Shown here: piece after piece, positions 8,270 to 17,478 of the stretch
Layout: each line of letters begins with the position of its first letter
How positions within the stretch are numbered: position 1 is the stretch's first letter
NCBI GenBank assembly: GCA_025463415.1
Contig: JAOBWO010000466.1
Coordinates: 1-48,906 of the forward strand
Direction of reading: 5' to 3'
DNA from: Acidimicrobiales bacterium
GTDB taxonomy: Bacteria; Actinomycetota; Acidimicrobiia; Acidimicrobiales; Ilumatobacteraceae
DNA: 48,906 nucleotides
The notes under the pieces: generated by a model
Seen by the model: the letters and a program-made list of their open reading frames with translations, nothing else
Databases searched by the model: none
What the model was told of the DNA's origin: nothing
Translations under genes and position numbers: made by a program

Positions 8270-9145
8270 ATGCGGTTCGGAATCCTTCCGTTCCCGCTCC
8301 GTGCGGCACAAGTCGCCGACGTCGCCGTAGCGGCCGAGGAGCTCGGCTTCGACTCGGTGTGGCTGGGCGAGCACGTCATCGCGCCTCTGCACTTCGAGAG
8401 TCGTTATCCGATCCGCTCGCTGTCCGGCGCGGATGGCTTCAGCGCCGCGCTCCCGTTCTTCGATCCGTACGTTGCGCTCGCGTTCATCGCGGCGCGCACA
8501 TCGACGCTGTTGCTGTCGCTGTCCGTGTCGGTCGTCCCTCTGCACGAGCCGTACCACCTCGCCCGCTCGATCGCGTCGATCGACCAGTTCAGCCAAGGGC
8601 GATTCATGCTCGGAATCGGGGCCGGTTGGCTCCGCGAGGAGTTCGAGCTCGTGGGACGGCCGTGGGCCGATCGAGGTCGTCGACTCGAGGAGACGCTGTC
8701 GCTGCTCGACGCCTTGTTCAACGACCAGGAGCCCTCCTTCGATGGTGAGTACCACTCGCTCCCTCCCGCCGCCATGGAACCGAAGCCGTTCACGCTTCCG
8801 CATCCGCCCTACATCTTCGGAGGGGTGTCGGACGTGGCGCTCCGTCGCGCCGCTCGCTACGGCGACGGCTGGTGTGGCGTCAACATCCGGCCTGACGAAG
8901 TGGCCTCGGTGCTGGCTCGGCTCCGTGGCCATCGTCAGCTCTGCGGGCGCTCGGAGCTGCCCTTCGAGGTGACGGTGACGATGCCGGAAGACAGCGACCA
9001 GGTCGATGATGCGCTCGTCGGGGCGTTCACTGCCGCAGGTGTGCATCGGATCGTGATCCGGCCATGGCGGCGTGGCCGAGAGGCAGTGGGTGGGGTTCAG
9101 GCGTTCGCGGACCGCTTCGGCATCACAGCTCGGGCGAACTCGTGA
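8270..9145 (+). CDS. LLM-class, probably F420-dependent oxidoreductase
   Basis: A 291-residue luciferase-like monooxygenase-fold protein. The N-terminus MRFGILPFPLRAAQVADVA leads into AAEELGFDSVWLGEHV; further on are the PVV-type segment SVSVVPLHEPYHLARSIASID and GRFMLGIGAGWLREEFE near residue 115. The pattern is that of F420-dependent families in actinobacteria rather than FMN luciferases (family knowledge). ATG 8270 is chosen because GGAAGGAG lies 6 nt upstream; an in-frame ATG at 8243 has no ribosome binding site. It is divergent from the CoA-transferase at 8173 and precedes an amidohydrolase. Substrate unknown. Confidence 0.88.
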   Translation: MRFGILPFPLRAAQVADVAVAAEELGFDSVWLGEHVIAPLHFESRYPIRSLSGADGFSAALPFFDPYVALAFIAARTSTLLLSLSVSVVPLHEPYHLARSIASIDQFSQGRFMLGIGAGWLREEFELVGRPWADRGRRLEETLSLLDALFNDQEPSFDGEYHSLPPAAMEPKPFTLPHPPYIFGGVSDVALRRAARYGDGWCGVNIRPDEVASVLARLRGHRQLCGRSELPFEVTVTMPEDSDQVDDALVGAFTAAGVHRIVIRPWRRGREAVGGVQAFADRFGITARANS

Positions 9146-9171
9146 CGCATCGAGACGCAGCATCTGCTGCC

Positions 9172-9220
9172 TCGACCGTGCCAGCGGCGGTGGCTATACT
9201 GGTGCAACTGTAGAGATGAT
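9172..9220 (+). promoter_or_regulatory. Promoter with shared element (site B) for the amidohydrolase gene
   Basis: TCGACC at 9172-9177 and TATACT at 9195-9200 are separated by exactly 17 bp and form a good -35/-10 pair. The element AACTGTAGAGATGAT (9206-9220; 12 of 15 matches to AACTATCTAGATGAT) begins at the predicted transcription start, where a bound repressor would block initiation. GAGGAAGG and the ATG at 9238 follow. Confidence 0.6.
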
Positions 9221-9237
9221 TCGAGGAAGGTGTCTTG

Positions 9238-10416
9238 ATGGACCTGGTTGATGATCTCAAGATCAAAGTGATCGATTGCGATACGCACGTCGTGGAGGCC
9301 TACGACCTGTGGACGTCGCGCATGTCCACTGCGAAGTATGGCGACAGGGTGCCGCACGTCGTCCGCAACGACAAGGGCGTCGACATCTGGATGACGGGCG
9401 GGCAAGCGCTGAACAAGGCGGCATGGGCAGCTGCGGCCGGTTGGAAGGACTCCCCGCCGCACAACCCGGAGCGGCTCGAAGAGGTCGACCCTCGTGTCTG
9501 GGATCCCGCCGAGCGCTTGAAGCTCATGGATGACTACGGCATCTACGCCCAGATCCTGTACCCCAATGTGTCGGGGTTCGGCGCCGGCCGGTTCGCCGAC
9601 CTCGGGGATCCGGAGTTCAGCTACCTGTTGCTCAAGGCGTACAACGATTACCTCACCGACTTCGCCACCGTTGGACCCGGGCGGTACATCCCGGTGGCTG
9701 CCGTGCCGTTCTGGGACCTCGACCTGACGATCCGCGAGATGGAGCGCTGCCGGAGCAACGGCCACAAGGGCATCATCTTCTCGCAGGCACCGCAGGCGTT
9801 CGGTCAGCCGACGTTGAGCGATCCCTATTGGGATCGTTTGTGGGCAGCTGCTCAAGACATGGAACTCGTCGTCAACTTCCACATCGGTGGCGGTGACACG
9901 GCGGGTGCTGAGCTCCTTCACGAGTCAGCGGGTGCGGCGGCGAACTACGCCGCGATGCCCGTGACGTTCTTCACGAGCAACTGCGCCACGATCGCGACGC
10001 TCATCGCCGGTGGCATCTGCCACCGGTTCCCACGGCTCAAGTTCGTCTCGGTGGAGAGCGGCATCGGCTGGATCCCGTTCGCACTTCAGGCACTCGACTG
10101 GATGTGGGCTGCGTGCGAGGTGAGACGCGAGCATCCCGAGTACGACCTGACGCCGACGGAGTACTTCAAGCGGCAGATCTATGGCTGCTTCTGGTTCGAG
10201 CACTCGACGGCGCTGAAGGCGTCGATCGAGCTGCTTGGTGCCGACAACATCCTGTACGAGACCGATTTTCCCCACTCGTGCAGCATGGCGCCGGGGCCGG
10301 CAAGCTCGGCGCAGATGCCGCGCACGTTCATCACCGAGAAGCTCGGTGAGCTGCCTCACGAGGTGTTGCAGAAGCTGTTGCACGACAACGCGGCCTCGAT
10401 CTACCACCTCGACTGA
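9238..10416 (+). CDS. ACMSD-like amidohydrolase (amidohydrolase_2 family)
   Basis: A 392-residue TIM-barrel metal hydrolase or decarboxylase. The opening metal motif is D-x-D-x-H in VIDCDTHVVE (residues about 12-21). Later landmarks are AAVPFWDLDLTIREMERC, VVNFHIGGGD near 220, VSVESGIGWIPF near 270 and ETDFPHS near 340, giving the remaining His and Asp ligands. Family members hydrolyse C-N or C-C bonds or decarboxylate ring acids. A close paralogue at 42555 shares VDP, LYPN, VPFWD and NF-H segments in the same order. ATG 9238 has GAGGAAGG 7 nt upstream. A CMD-family gene follows after 139 bp. Confidence 0.9.
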   Translation: MDLVDDLKIKVIDCDTHVVEAYDLWTSRMSTAKYGDRVPHVVRNDKGVDIWMTGGQALNKAAWAAAAGWKDSPPHNPERLEEVDPRVWDPAERLKLMDDYGIYAQILYPNVSGFGAGRFADLGDPEFSYLLLKAYNDYLTDFATVGPGRYIPVAAVPFWDLDLTIREMERCRSNGHKGIIFSQAPQAFGQPTLSDPYWDRLWAAAQDMELVVNFHIGGGDTAGAELLHESAGAAANYAAMPVTFFTSNCATIATLIAGGICHRFPRLKFVSVESGIGWIPFALQALDWMWAACEVRREHPEYDLTPTEYFKRQIYGCFWFEHSTALKASIELLGADNILYETDFPHSCSMAPGPASSAQMPRTFITEKLGELPHEVLQKLLHDNAASIYHLD

Positions 10417-10555
10417 CGTCGGGGTCTGCTCGCTGTCCCGTGGTCCTTCACCCCCTTGGACTCGGTGAGCAGCACAGGCTGTGGTGACTGCAGGCGCCAC
10501 AGCCATCTTCTCCCGCCGGTCGCCTGGGCCGGCGTCTGCCACTGAATGGATGGAC

Positions 10556-11152
10556 ATGCGCCTCACAGCACCACGTATCGAACCCGCCGACGAGTCGCAG
10601 TGGGACGAGGACTCGCGTCCTGTCCTCGAGAACCTCCGCAACCTCGGGCTCGTCGGCTTCAACATCATGAAGACACTGGCCAACCACCCGAAGCTGATGA
10701 AGCGATTCCTCGTGTTCGGGAACCACGTCCTGTACCGGAACTCCTTGCCGCCGCGCGAACGTGAGCTGCTGATCCTTCGCACGGGCTTCGTCTGCGCGAG
10801 TGGCTATGAATGGGCCCAACACGTCGTGGTCGGCCGCGCCGCCGGTCTCACCGACGACGAGATCAAGCGCATCCCCGACGGGCCAGGTGCGCCTGGATGG
10901 TCCGCCACCGACCGTGCCTTGCTGCGCGCCGCCGACGAGCAGGTGGAGACGAAGTTCATCTCTGATGCCGTCTGGGCCGAGTTGGCCGGGACGTGGAACG
11001 TGCACCAGCTGATGGACCTGGTCTTCACGGTCGGCCAGTACACGGTCGTGTCGATGGCTCTGAACATCTTCGGCGTGCAGCTCGAGCCCACGACCGAGAG
11101 GTTTCCGGCCGAGCTGTTCGCCGCCGACGGGACGTTCCCCGCCGGCGGCTGA
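10556..11152 (+). CDS. Carboxymuconolactone decarboxylase/AhpD-like protein
   Basis: About 198 residues, beginning MRLTAPRIEPADES (ATG 10556; ATG 10550 gives two more residues, and neither has a clear ribosome binding site). The CMD core reads RERELLILRTGFVCASGYEWAQH, with Cys then His eight positions later and a Tyr where AhpD has its second Cys. It therefore lacks the CxxC pair of AhpD peroxidases. Members with YEW..H are common in actinobacterial degradation clusters, with no settled reaction. It is distinct from the shorter CMD protein at 6531. The open frame extends upstream to 10481 but that stretch does not look conserved. Confidence 0.82.
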   Translation: MRLTAPRIEPADESQWDEDSRPVLENLRNLGLVGFNIMKTLANHPKLMKRFLVFGNHVLYRNSLPPRERELLILRTGFVCASGYEWAQHVVVGRAAGLTDDEIKRIPDGPGAPGWSATDRALLRAADEQVETKFISDAVWAELAGTWNVHQLMDLVFTVGQYTVVSMALNIFGVQLEPTTERFPAELFAADGTFPAGG

Positions 11153-11158
11153 GCCGGT

Positions 11159-13498
11159 TCAGCTGGTGGGTGCCCGATTCACCATCGCGAAGAGCAATGA
11201 CGGTGAGAGCGGCTGCGACGGTAGGTCCATTCCCAGCGCATCCGCGACAGCGTTGACGATCGCCGGGGGAGAGGCGATGGCCCCGCCTTCGCCCACCCCC
11301 TTGTAACCGCCTGGGCCCTTGGCCGGCGTTTCGAGGTGGGCGTACTCGATGGTGGGAACGTCTGCGGCCGTGGGGAGCAAGTAGTCCATGAAGGTCGTGG
11401 TCAGTGGGTTGCCATTCTCGTCGTAGGCGAAGTGCTCGAAGAGCACCCCTCCGATCCCCTGGATCACCCCTCCCGCGATCTGCCCCTCCACCACCGCCGG
11501 GTTGATGACCACCCCGCAATCGCTGCTCACCAGGTAGCGCAGGACCTTGACCCGGTACGTCTTGGGGTCCACTTCGACGATGCACGCATGGGTGGCGTTC
11601 GCGAACGTGATCCCGTCGGCCGCGTGACGTGCGGTCGCTTCGAGTCCGGGCGACATCCCGGGCGGCAGGCTCGGTGAGTCGTTGTACGCCTTGAACGCGA
11701 CCTCGGTCATCTCGAGGAAGTGCGTGGGCGTGCCGCGAACAGAGATCTTGCCTGAGTTGATCTCGAGATCCTCGGGTGCTGCCTCGAGGTAGTGCGCGGC
11801 GAGCTGGACGATCTTGCCACGCAGCTCCGCTCCGGCAGCGTGACATGCTGCGCCCGCGAGGACGGCGGTTCGGCTCGCGCCGGAACCGCCTCCGAACGGC
11901 ACCATGTCGGTGTCACCATCGTGCACGAAGACCTTCTCGTACTCGATTCCCAACGTGTCGGCGACGATCTGGGCCATCGTTGTCTCAGTGCCTTGACCGT
12001 GGTTGCCGGTACCGACGTACACGTCGACGTAGCCGCTCGGCTGCATGCGGATGTTGGCGACTTCGATCCCGAACGATCCGCCCGCTGCGGCCGTCGGCTC
12101 GACGAGGTGGGACAACCCGATCCCGATCAGACGGCCCGCAGCGCGTGCCTCGCCTTGCTCGATCCGGAACGCTTCGAAGTCGATCCCGGCGGCGACCTTC
12201 TCGAGGGTGCGATCGATGGACAGGCGGTCGTACGACATGCCGGTCGCGCTGGTGTAGGGCATGTCTGCTTCGGTGATCGTGTTGCGCCTGCGAAGTTCGA
12301 GCGCGTCGATACCGAGTCGACGGGCGGCTATGTCGATCATGATCTCGCGTGCGACCGTCTCCATCATCCATGGCCCGCGATAGGGAAGTCGCCCGCAGGT
12401 GTTGGTCCAGATCATCTTGGTGCTGTAGCCGGCGTGCGGGATCTTGTATGGCCCAGGGAACATCATCCCGACCATCTGTCCCGTCGTGAGTGAGGTGCCG
12501 CTCGCCGGGAGTGCGCCGATGTCTTCCTCGTGATCGCAGAACACTGCGGTGATGCGGTAGTCCGCATCGAAGGCAATCCGAACGTGCACGAGTTCCTCGC
12601 GCGCATGGTTCGCCGACACGAGGTTCTCCCAGCGATCCTCGATCCACTTCAGCGGGCGCCCGATGCGCTTCGCGGCGAGGAGCACCGCTGCTTCTTCCCG
12701 TCCCACGAACGCCTTCTGACCGAAGCCACCACCGACGTCGCGCGCGATGACCCGTATCTTGTTCTCCGGGATCGCGAGCAGGCGGGTGGTGAAGGTGCGG
12801 AACTCGTTCGGCAGCTGCGTCGCCGAGTAGAACGTCATCTCCCCACGCCCACTGTGCCAGGAGGCGATGAGGCCGCGCGTCTCCATCGGCACGTTGATGT
12901 ATCGGTGCTGGCGGATCGTCTCCTGCACGATGTGGACGGCGTTCGCGAAGGCTCGATCAAGCGCCGGATCGGGTTCGGACGTGAGCACGCTGGCGAGATT
13001 GGTCTTCATCTCCGGATGCACCAAGGTCTCGTTCGCGAGCGATGTCTCGTAGCCGATCACCGGGGTTTGAGGGTCATACTCGATCTCGAGCAGTTCGATC
13101 GCGTCCTCGGCGATCGCACGGCTCTCGGCGATCACCATCACCACCGGATCGCCGACGTACTTGACTCGGGCGCTCGCGAGGGGTTCGAGGACCGGCCCCA
13201 CGGAGCCGATCAGGACTTCGTAGGAGCTCTTCATCTCGTGTGCATCGCCGTTGAGATCGGCACCCGTCAGCACAGCGCGAACGCCCTCGAGCTCCTTCGC
13301 CGCGGAGGCGTCGATCGAGCGGATGAGTGCTGATGCGTGAGGACTCCGGGCGAACGCGACGTGCAGCATGCCTTGCAACGACAGGTCGTCGACGTACTCG
13401 CCCTGGCCGGTCAACAGGCGTGGGTCTTCCTTTCGCGCGACGGCCTGGCCGATGTACCGAGGCGTTGCACCGGCTGGTGGAGAGGTTGTCGCGCTCAT
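11159..13498 (-). CDS. Xanthine dehydrogenase-family molybdopterin-binding large subunit
   Basis: 779 residues. It starts MSATTSPPAGATPRYIGQ, and the ATG overlaps the stop of the 2Fe-2S subunit gene (ATGA). Landmarks: RKEDPRLLTGQGEYVDDL, VGGGFGQKAF near 245, the active-site loop PYRGPW near 355, GGGSGASRTAV near 518 and KGVGEGGAIASPP with the catalytic Glu near 722. It is the last gene of a complete three-subunit operon (FAD, 2Fe-2S, Mo), so it should assemble an L2M2S2 hydroxylase. It is a closer relative of the 1686 and 36255 genes (same YVDD and MDYLLPT segments) than of the 15048 gene. Substrate unknown. Confidence 0.92.
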   Translation of the reverse strand: MSATTSPPAGATPRYIGQAVARKEDPRLLTGQGEYVDDLSLQGMLHVAFARSPHASALIRSIDASAAKELEGVRAVLTGADLNGDAHEMKSSYEVLIGSVGPVLEPLASARVKYVGDPVVMVIAESRAIAEDAIELLEIEYDPQTPVIGYETSLANETLVHPEMKTNLASVLTSEPDPALDRAFANAVHIVQETIRQHRYINVPMETRGLIASWHSGRGEMTFYSATQLPNEFRTFTTRLLAIPENKIRVIARDVGGGFGQKAFVGREEAAVLLAAKRIGRPLKWIEDRWENLVSANHAREELVHVRIAFDADYRITAVFCDHEEDIGALPASGTSLTTGQMVGMMFPGPYKIPHAGYSTKMIWTNTCGRLPYRGPWMMETVAREIMIDIAARRLGIDALELRRRNTITEADMPYTSATGMSYDRLSIDRTLEKVAAGIDFEAFRIEQGEARAAGRLIGIGLSHLVEPTAAAGGSFGIEVANIRMQPSGYVDVYVGTGNHGQGTETTMAQIVADTLGIEYEKVFVHDGDTDMVPFGGGSGASRTAVLAGAACHAAGAELRGKIVQLAAHYLEAAPEDLEINSGKISVRGTPTHFLEMTEVAFKAYNDSPSLPPGMSPGLEATARHAADGITFANATHACIVEVDPKTYRVKVLRYLVSSDCGVVINPAVVEGQIAGGVIQGIGGVLFEHFAYDENGNPLTTTFMDYLLPTAADVPTIEYAHLETPAKGPGGYKGVGEGGAIASPPAIVNAVADALGMDLPSQPLSPSLLFAMVNRAPTS

Positions 13499-13995
13499 CG
13501 GGTGGCCTCGAGCGATGTCGCTCGGAGGGTGGCGGCAGCGATGTCGACCGCCTCGAGAATGGTCTGGTATCCGGTGCATCGGCACAGGTTTCCGGACAAG
13601 CCTTCGCGTACTTCCTGCGGCGTGGGTGCACCGTTCTCATCGAGCAGTGCGACGATGCTCATCACGAAGCCTGGCGTGCAGAACCCGCACTGCAGTCCAT
13701 GTGCCTCACGAAAGGCAGCCTGCACGGGGTGCAGGGTGCCGTCGGCGTCAGCGAGCCCTTCGATGGTTCTGATCGACGTGCCCTCCGCCTGATAGGCGAA
13801 CATCAGGCACGAGCGCACCGCTCGATCATCGACCAGCACCGTGCATGCGCCACACACGCCGTGCTCGCAGCCGATGTGTGTGCCGGTCAGGTTGCAGTCC
13901 TCGCGCAACGCGTCCACGAGTGTCTTGCGCGGCTCGACCCGCACGCGGTAGCCGTCGCCGTTGACGGTCAATCGGACTTCGACGTCTTCAGACAT
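13495..13995 (-). CDS. Molybdenum hydroxylase [2Fe-2S] small subunit
   Basis: 166 residues with both iron-sulphur clusters: C43, C48, C51 and C63 (plant-type, GCEHGVCGAC) and C103, C106, C138 and C140 (CGFC and CRC, alpha-helical cluster). The protein carries electrons from the Mo site to FAD. ATG 13995 is preceded by AGGAGG with 6-nt spacing, and the start overlaps the end of the FAD subunit gene by 8 bp. This is the only intact small-subunit gene in the window, although there are three intact large-subunit genes. Confidence 0.95.
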   Translation of the reverse strand: MSEDVEVRLTVNGDGYRVRVEPRKTLVDALREDCNLTGTHIGCEHGVCGACTVLVDDRAVRSCLMFAYQAEGTSIRTIEGLADADGTLHPVQAAFREAHGLQCGFCTPGFVMSIVALLDENGAPTPQEVREGLSGNLCRCTGYQTILEAVDIAAATLRATSLEATR

Positions 13996-14872
13996 TGGTT
14001 GCCTCCTGGGCGCGCGTGATGGCTTCTGCGGCGACATCCGCGATCAGATGTCGGAAGAGGTGTCGGCGGAAGTCGGCGGAACCGTGCAGGTCGTCTCCGG
14101 GAGCCAGGCCGGCGGCAGCTGCGGCGGACAGCGCCGGGATGTCGAGGCTGTCGGGTGAGTGCCCGGTGAGCGCAGCTTCCATCTCCGTGAGCCGCAGCGG
14201 CTGATCGGCGGCTGAGAACAGCGCGATGGCCGTCTCGACGATCGCTCCGGATGGATCGAGCCCGATCGATGCGACAGCTCCGGCAAGTGCGAAGTCGCCG
14301 TGGCGGCGGGCGACCTCCTTCACGGTCATGCCGACCCGCTTGCCCTCCGGGATGGGGAAGTGGATCGCCACGAGCACCTCGTCGTCGGTCAGCGCCGTCG
14401 TCCAGTAGCCGAGGAAGAAGTCGGCCGCAGGGATCACGCGGGTGCCGGCCGGGCCGGTCACCTCGAAGGTCGCGCCGAGCGCCAGGGCCACGGCTGGGTA
14501 CTCGGCCGCTGGGTCGGCGTGGACGAGCGACCCGCCGATCGTGCCCCTGTTGCGGATCTGGAAGTGTCCGATCAACGCCGTTGCCTCGGCCAGGACCGGC
14601 AGGTGACGCTTGATCACGTCGCTGCGCTCGATCTCGGACTGGCGGACGCGAGAACCGATACGGATCGTGTTCTGGTCGAGTTGGATCGATGCCAAGCCAT
14701 CGACGTGGTGCACGTCGATCAGCACGTCGAAGCGGGCGAGCCGCATCGCCAGCATGGGGATCAGGCTCTGCCCGCCGGCCAGGATCTTGGCGTCCTCGCC
14801 ATGTTCGACGAGGGCGGCGACGACCTCGTCGACCGTCGACGGAAGCTCAACACGGAAGGGTGCGCATTTCAT
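13988..14872 (-). CDS. Molybdenum hydroxylase FAD-binding medium subunit
   Basis: 294 residues of the CoxM/XdhA-FAD type. AGGQS at 32-36 and TIGGSLVHADPAAEYP at 111-126 are the two FAD-binding signatures. It starts MKCAPFRVELPST at 14872; the frame stays open upstream but family similarity begins here, and GAAAGG lies 9 nt before the ATG. It is the first gene of the FAD-2Fe-2S-Mo operon and the only FAD subunit in the window. Its promoter (TAATTT, 14928-14923) faces the large-subunit gene at 15048 across the shared element at 14933. Confidence 0.94.
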   Translation of the reverse strand: MKCAPFRVELPSTVDEVVAALVEHGEDAKILAGGQSLIPMLAMRLARFDVLIDVHHVDGLASIQLDQNTIRIGSRVRQSEIERSDVIKRHLPVLAEATALIGHFQIRNRGTIGGSLVHADPAAEYPAVALALGATFEVTGPAGTRVIPAADFFLGYWTTALTDDEVLVAIHFPIPEGKRVGMTVKEVARRHGDFALAGAVASIGLDPSGAIVETAIALFSAADQPLRLTEMEAALTGHSPDSLDIPALSAAAAAGLAPGDDLHGSADFRRHLFRHLIADVAAEAITRAQEATNV

Positions 14873-14922
14873 GGTCGAACGCCTTTCTGGCAGGAGCCCC
14901 CACGGCAAGAACTGCGAACGAC

Positions 14923-14952
14923 AAATTACCACAACTATCTAGATGATACTGT
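14923..14952. promoter_or_regulatory. Divergent promoters around the best copy of the shared element (site C)
   Basis: AACTATCTAGATGAT at 14933-14947 is the reference form; its centre ATCTAGAT is a perfect palindrome. On the plus strand an extended -10 (TGA then TACTGT, 14944-14952) overlaps it. On the minus strand another extended -10 (TGG then TAATTT) ends at 14923. One bound protein here could control both Mo-hydroxylase transcripts. Together with its left flank (from ATTACCA) it matches the site at 34486 at 20 of 25 positions. Confidence 0.6.
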
Positions 14953-15047
14953 CGTCGAAGCATGGGCCGGGCCGCGACCGGACTCGTGAGGAGCGATACC
15001 GTCGCTCCACGAGAGAGGCACCAGCGGTTGTCGAGACAGGGGAAGAT

Positions 15048-17474
15048 GTGGCCGGTTTCATACGCGGCATGCGCGTGTTGCGCACGGAAGATCCTGAGTT
15101 GCTCACAGGGGCGGCGCGGTACGGCGACGACCTCGATCTTCCCGGCGCACTTCGTCTGGTGTTCGTGCGGTCTGAGCTGGCGCACGCACGATTGGTCGGG
15201 ATCGACACGGCGGAGGCGCTCGCCGCGCCGGGCGTCGTCGCGGTCTACACGGCAGCGGATCTCGGCCTTGCGCCCTACCAGGGAATGGCCAAGGTCCACA
15301 ACGACTTCGCACGGCCCCCGCTCGCCGTGGACAAGGTGCGGTTCGTGGGCGAACCCATCGCGGTGGTGATCGCAACGACCACGGCCGAAGCTCGTGATGC
15401 GGCCGACCTGGTGGTGGTGGACTACGAGCCGCTCCCGGCGGTCACCGACCCCGAGCTGGCGCTCGCGCTCGACGCACCAGCGCTGTTCGAGGCACACACC
15501 GACAACCTCGCAGTGGCCTTGACCGATCCTCCACTGCCGGGCATCTTTGCCGCGGCGGACCACGTGGTGCGCGGCCGTTACGTCAACCAGAAGATCGGCA
15601 TCGCTGCCATGGAGCCTCACTGCGTTGCCGCCGTTCCCGAGGCCGACGGGCGGCTGACGGTGTACGGGTCGACGCAGATGCCGCACCTGTTGCACAACCT
15701 CCTGGCGCGAGCCCTGCGCCTGCCCAAGGAGCAGTTGCACGTGATCGCGCCGCACGTGGGTGGGGGCTTCGGAGGCAAGGCGGGCATCTATGCCGAGCAG
15801 GTCGTCGTGGCGGGAGCTGCGCTTCTCCTCGGCCGGCCGATCATGTGGGCTGCGACGCGCAGTGAAGACATGCTGACCATGACCCACAGCCGGGCGCAGG
15901 TGCAGTACGTGGAGCTCGGGTGCAGATCTGACGGCACATTCACAGGGCTGCGCGTTCGACTCGTCGGCGATGGTGGTGCGTACCCCGGTCTCGGCGCGTA
16001 CCTGCCGGCCGGCACGAAGCGGATGTCGAACGGCACGTATGACATCCCCGCCATCCAGTTCGACGTGGCTGTTGCGGCCACCAACACCACACCCACAGGC
16101 GCGTATCGCGGGGCAGGACGGCCCGAAGCCACCGCCCTGCTCGAGCGACTCGTCGACCAGGCGGCGCTGGAGTTGAACATCGATCCGATCGAACTGCGGC
16201 GCAAGAACTTGATTCGGTCCGACGCGTTCCCATTCGCCACCCTCAGCGGACTGTCGTACGACTCGGGCGCGTACGCATCGACCCTCGACGCCGCCGCTGC
16301 CCACGCCGGTTATGCCGGTCTCCGTGCCGAACAGGCCGAACGTCGCGCGAACGGTGATCGGGTGGCGCTCGGCATCGGCGTGGCCGTGTACGTCGAGATC
16401 ACAGCAGGCGGCTCCACGAGCGAGTACGCCAGCGTGCGGGTCAACGAGGACGGGACGGCGACGGTGATGGCCGGTACGTCGGCGCATGGTCAAGGCCACC
16501 AGACTGCGTTCGCGATGATCGTGAGCGAGCAGACGGGGATACCCGTGGGCGCGATCCGCCTGGTGCAGAGCGACACGGATCTGATCCGTTCCGGAGGCGG
16601 AACCGGTGGATCACGGTCATTGCAGATCGGAGGTTCTGCTGTACATCGCGCGACCGAGGTCGTCGTCGACAAGGCCCGTTGCATTGCCGCCCAGTTGCTG
16701 GAGGCCGATGTGTCCGACGTGATCGTCGATGTGCGTGCCGGCACGATCGGTGTCGTCGGGGTTCCCTCGTCGGCGCTGACGTGGGCTGAGCTGGCGAGCG
16801 CTGCGGTGGGGCGGAGCATCGACCGTTTCGCCGATGATCTCGATCCTGATCTGGACGATCCGGATGCCATCGACGGCCTGGCCGCTCAGCTCGACTTCAC
16901 CCAGGCCGACGCGACGTTTCCCTTCGGCGCACACATCGCTGTCGTCGAGGTCGATCTCGACACGGGTCATGTCATCCTGCGGCGGCACGTCGCGGTGGAC
17001 GACTGCGGCACCGTGTTGAACCCGTTGTTGGTGGAGGGTCAACAGCACGGCGGTGTCGCAGCCGGGATCGGCCAGGCACTCTTCGAACACATCCAGTACG
17101 ACGACGCCGGCAACCCGTTGACCACCAACTTCATGGACTACGCCGTGCCCTCGGCGGCCGACCTGCCCGGTTTCGAGGTTTTCAGCACGGAGACTCCGAC
17201 ACCGTTGAATCCGTTGGGCGCGAAGGGCATCGGTGAAGCCAGCACGATCGGAAGCACGCCGGCCGTGCAGAACGCAGTCATCGATGCGCTCAGCCACCGC
17301 GGGGTCCGTCACATCGACCTGCCATGCACGAGCGAGGTCGTGTGGCGCGCCCTCCGTGCCGCCGAGGCCGGTCACCCGTTCGATCCGTGGAGGGAGCCGC
17401 CAGGGGTGTTCGCCAGACTTGCCAAAGGTCAAGAAGCTGATGCGGACAGCTTGCGCGCCGCAGAAGGAGTGTGA
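15048..17474 (+). CDS. CoxL-like (form II type) molybdopterin-binding large subunit
   Basis: About 808 residues from GTG 15048, which has GGGGAAG just upstream. The frame is open from ATG 14943, but that codon lies upstream of the predicted transcription start and adds unconserved sequence, so I reject it. Landmarks: VGGGFGGKAGIYAEQ near 245, AYRGAGRPEA near 350, GGGTGGSRSLQIG near 505 and KGIGEASTIGSTPA with the catalytic Glu near 730. AYRGAGR is the active-site loop of form II (CoxL-like) enzymes; form I CO dehydrogenases carry AYxCSFR. So this is not a CO dehydrogenase; the substrate is unknown. It has no subunit genes of its own and probably shares those at 13495-14872 (inference). Confidence 0.9.
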   Translation: MAGFIRGMRVLRTEDPELLTGAARYGDDLDLPGALRLVFVRSELAHARLVGIDTAEALAAPGVVAVYTAADLGLAPYQGMAKVHNDFARPPLAVDKVRFVGEPIAVVIATTTAEARDAADLVVVDYEPLPAVTDPELALALDAPALFEAHTDNLAVALTDPPLPGIFAAADHVVRGRYVNQKIGIAAMEPHCVAAVPEADGRLTVYGSTQMPHLLHNLLARALRLPKEQLHVIAPHVGGGFGGKAGIYAEQVVVAGAALLLGRPIMWAATRSEDMLTMTHSRAQVQYVELGCRSDGTFTGLRVRLVGDGGAYPGLGAYLPAGTKRMSNGTYDIPAIQFDVAVAATNTTPTGAYRGAGRPEATALLERLVDQAALELNIDPIELRRKNLIRSDAFPFATLSGLSYDSGAYASTLDAAAAHAGYAGLRAEQAERRANGDRVALGIGVAVYVEITAGGSTSEYASVRVNEDGTATVMAGTSAHGQGHQTAFAMIVSEQTGIPVGAIRLVQSDTDLIRSGGGTGGSRSLQIGGSAVHRATEVVVDKARCIAAQLLEADVSDVIVDVRAGTIGVVGVPSSALTWAELASAAVGRSIDRFADDLDPDLDDPDAIDGLAAQLDFTQADATFPFGAHIAVVEVDLDTGHVILRRHVAVDDCGTVLNPLLVEGQQHGGVAAGIGQALFEHIQYDDAGNPLTTNFMDYAVPSAADLPGFEVFSTETPTPLNPLGAKGIGEASTIGSTPAVQNAVIDALSHRGVRHIDLPCTSEVVWRALRAAEAGHPFDPWREPPGVFARLAKGQEADADSLRAAEGV

Positions 17475-17478
17475 CTCG

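Noticed and set aside
8174-9163. N-terminal extension of the minus-strand CoA-transferase frame into the F420-type gene
   Set aside because: The extension is antisense to a well-supported gene with a good ribosome binding site, and family similarity of the CoA-transferase begins at 8173.
10417-10549. Possible terminator hairpin with CTGCTC and GAGCAG arms
   Set aside because: The loop is about 30 nt and the inner stem only 4 bp; the flanking genes are co-directional and may be one transcript. Nothing else is visible in this gap.
11148-11163. Hairpin GCTGA/TCAGC between convergent CMD and Mo large-subunit genes
   Set aside because: A 5-bp stem without a T-run is expected often by chance at this base composition.
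14943-15047. ATG 14943 as the start of the CoxL-like gene
   Set aside because: It lies upstream of the predicted transcription start (extended -10 at 14944-14952) and inside the shared element, has no ribosome binding site and adds about 35 unconserved residues; GTG 15048 fits better.
15048-17474. Aerobic CO dehydrogenase (coxL form I)
   Set aside because: The active-site loop reads AYRGAGR (form II) instead of AYxCSFR, so CO oxidation is not supported.
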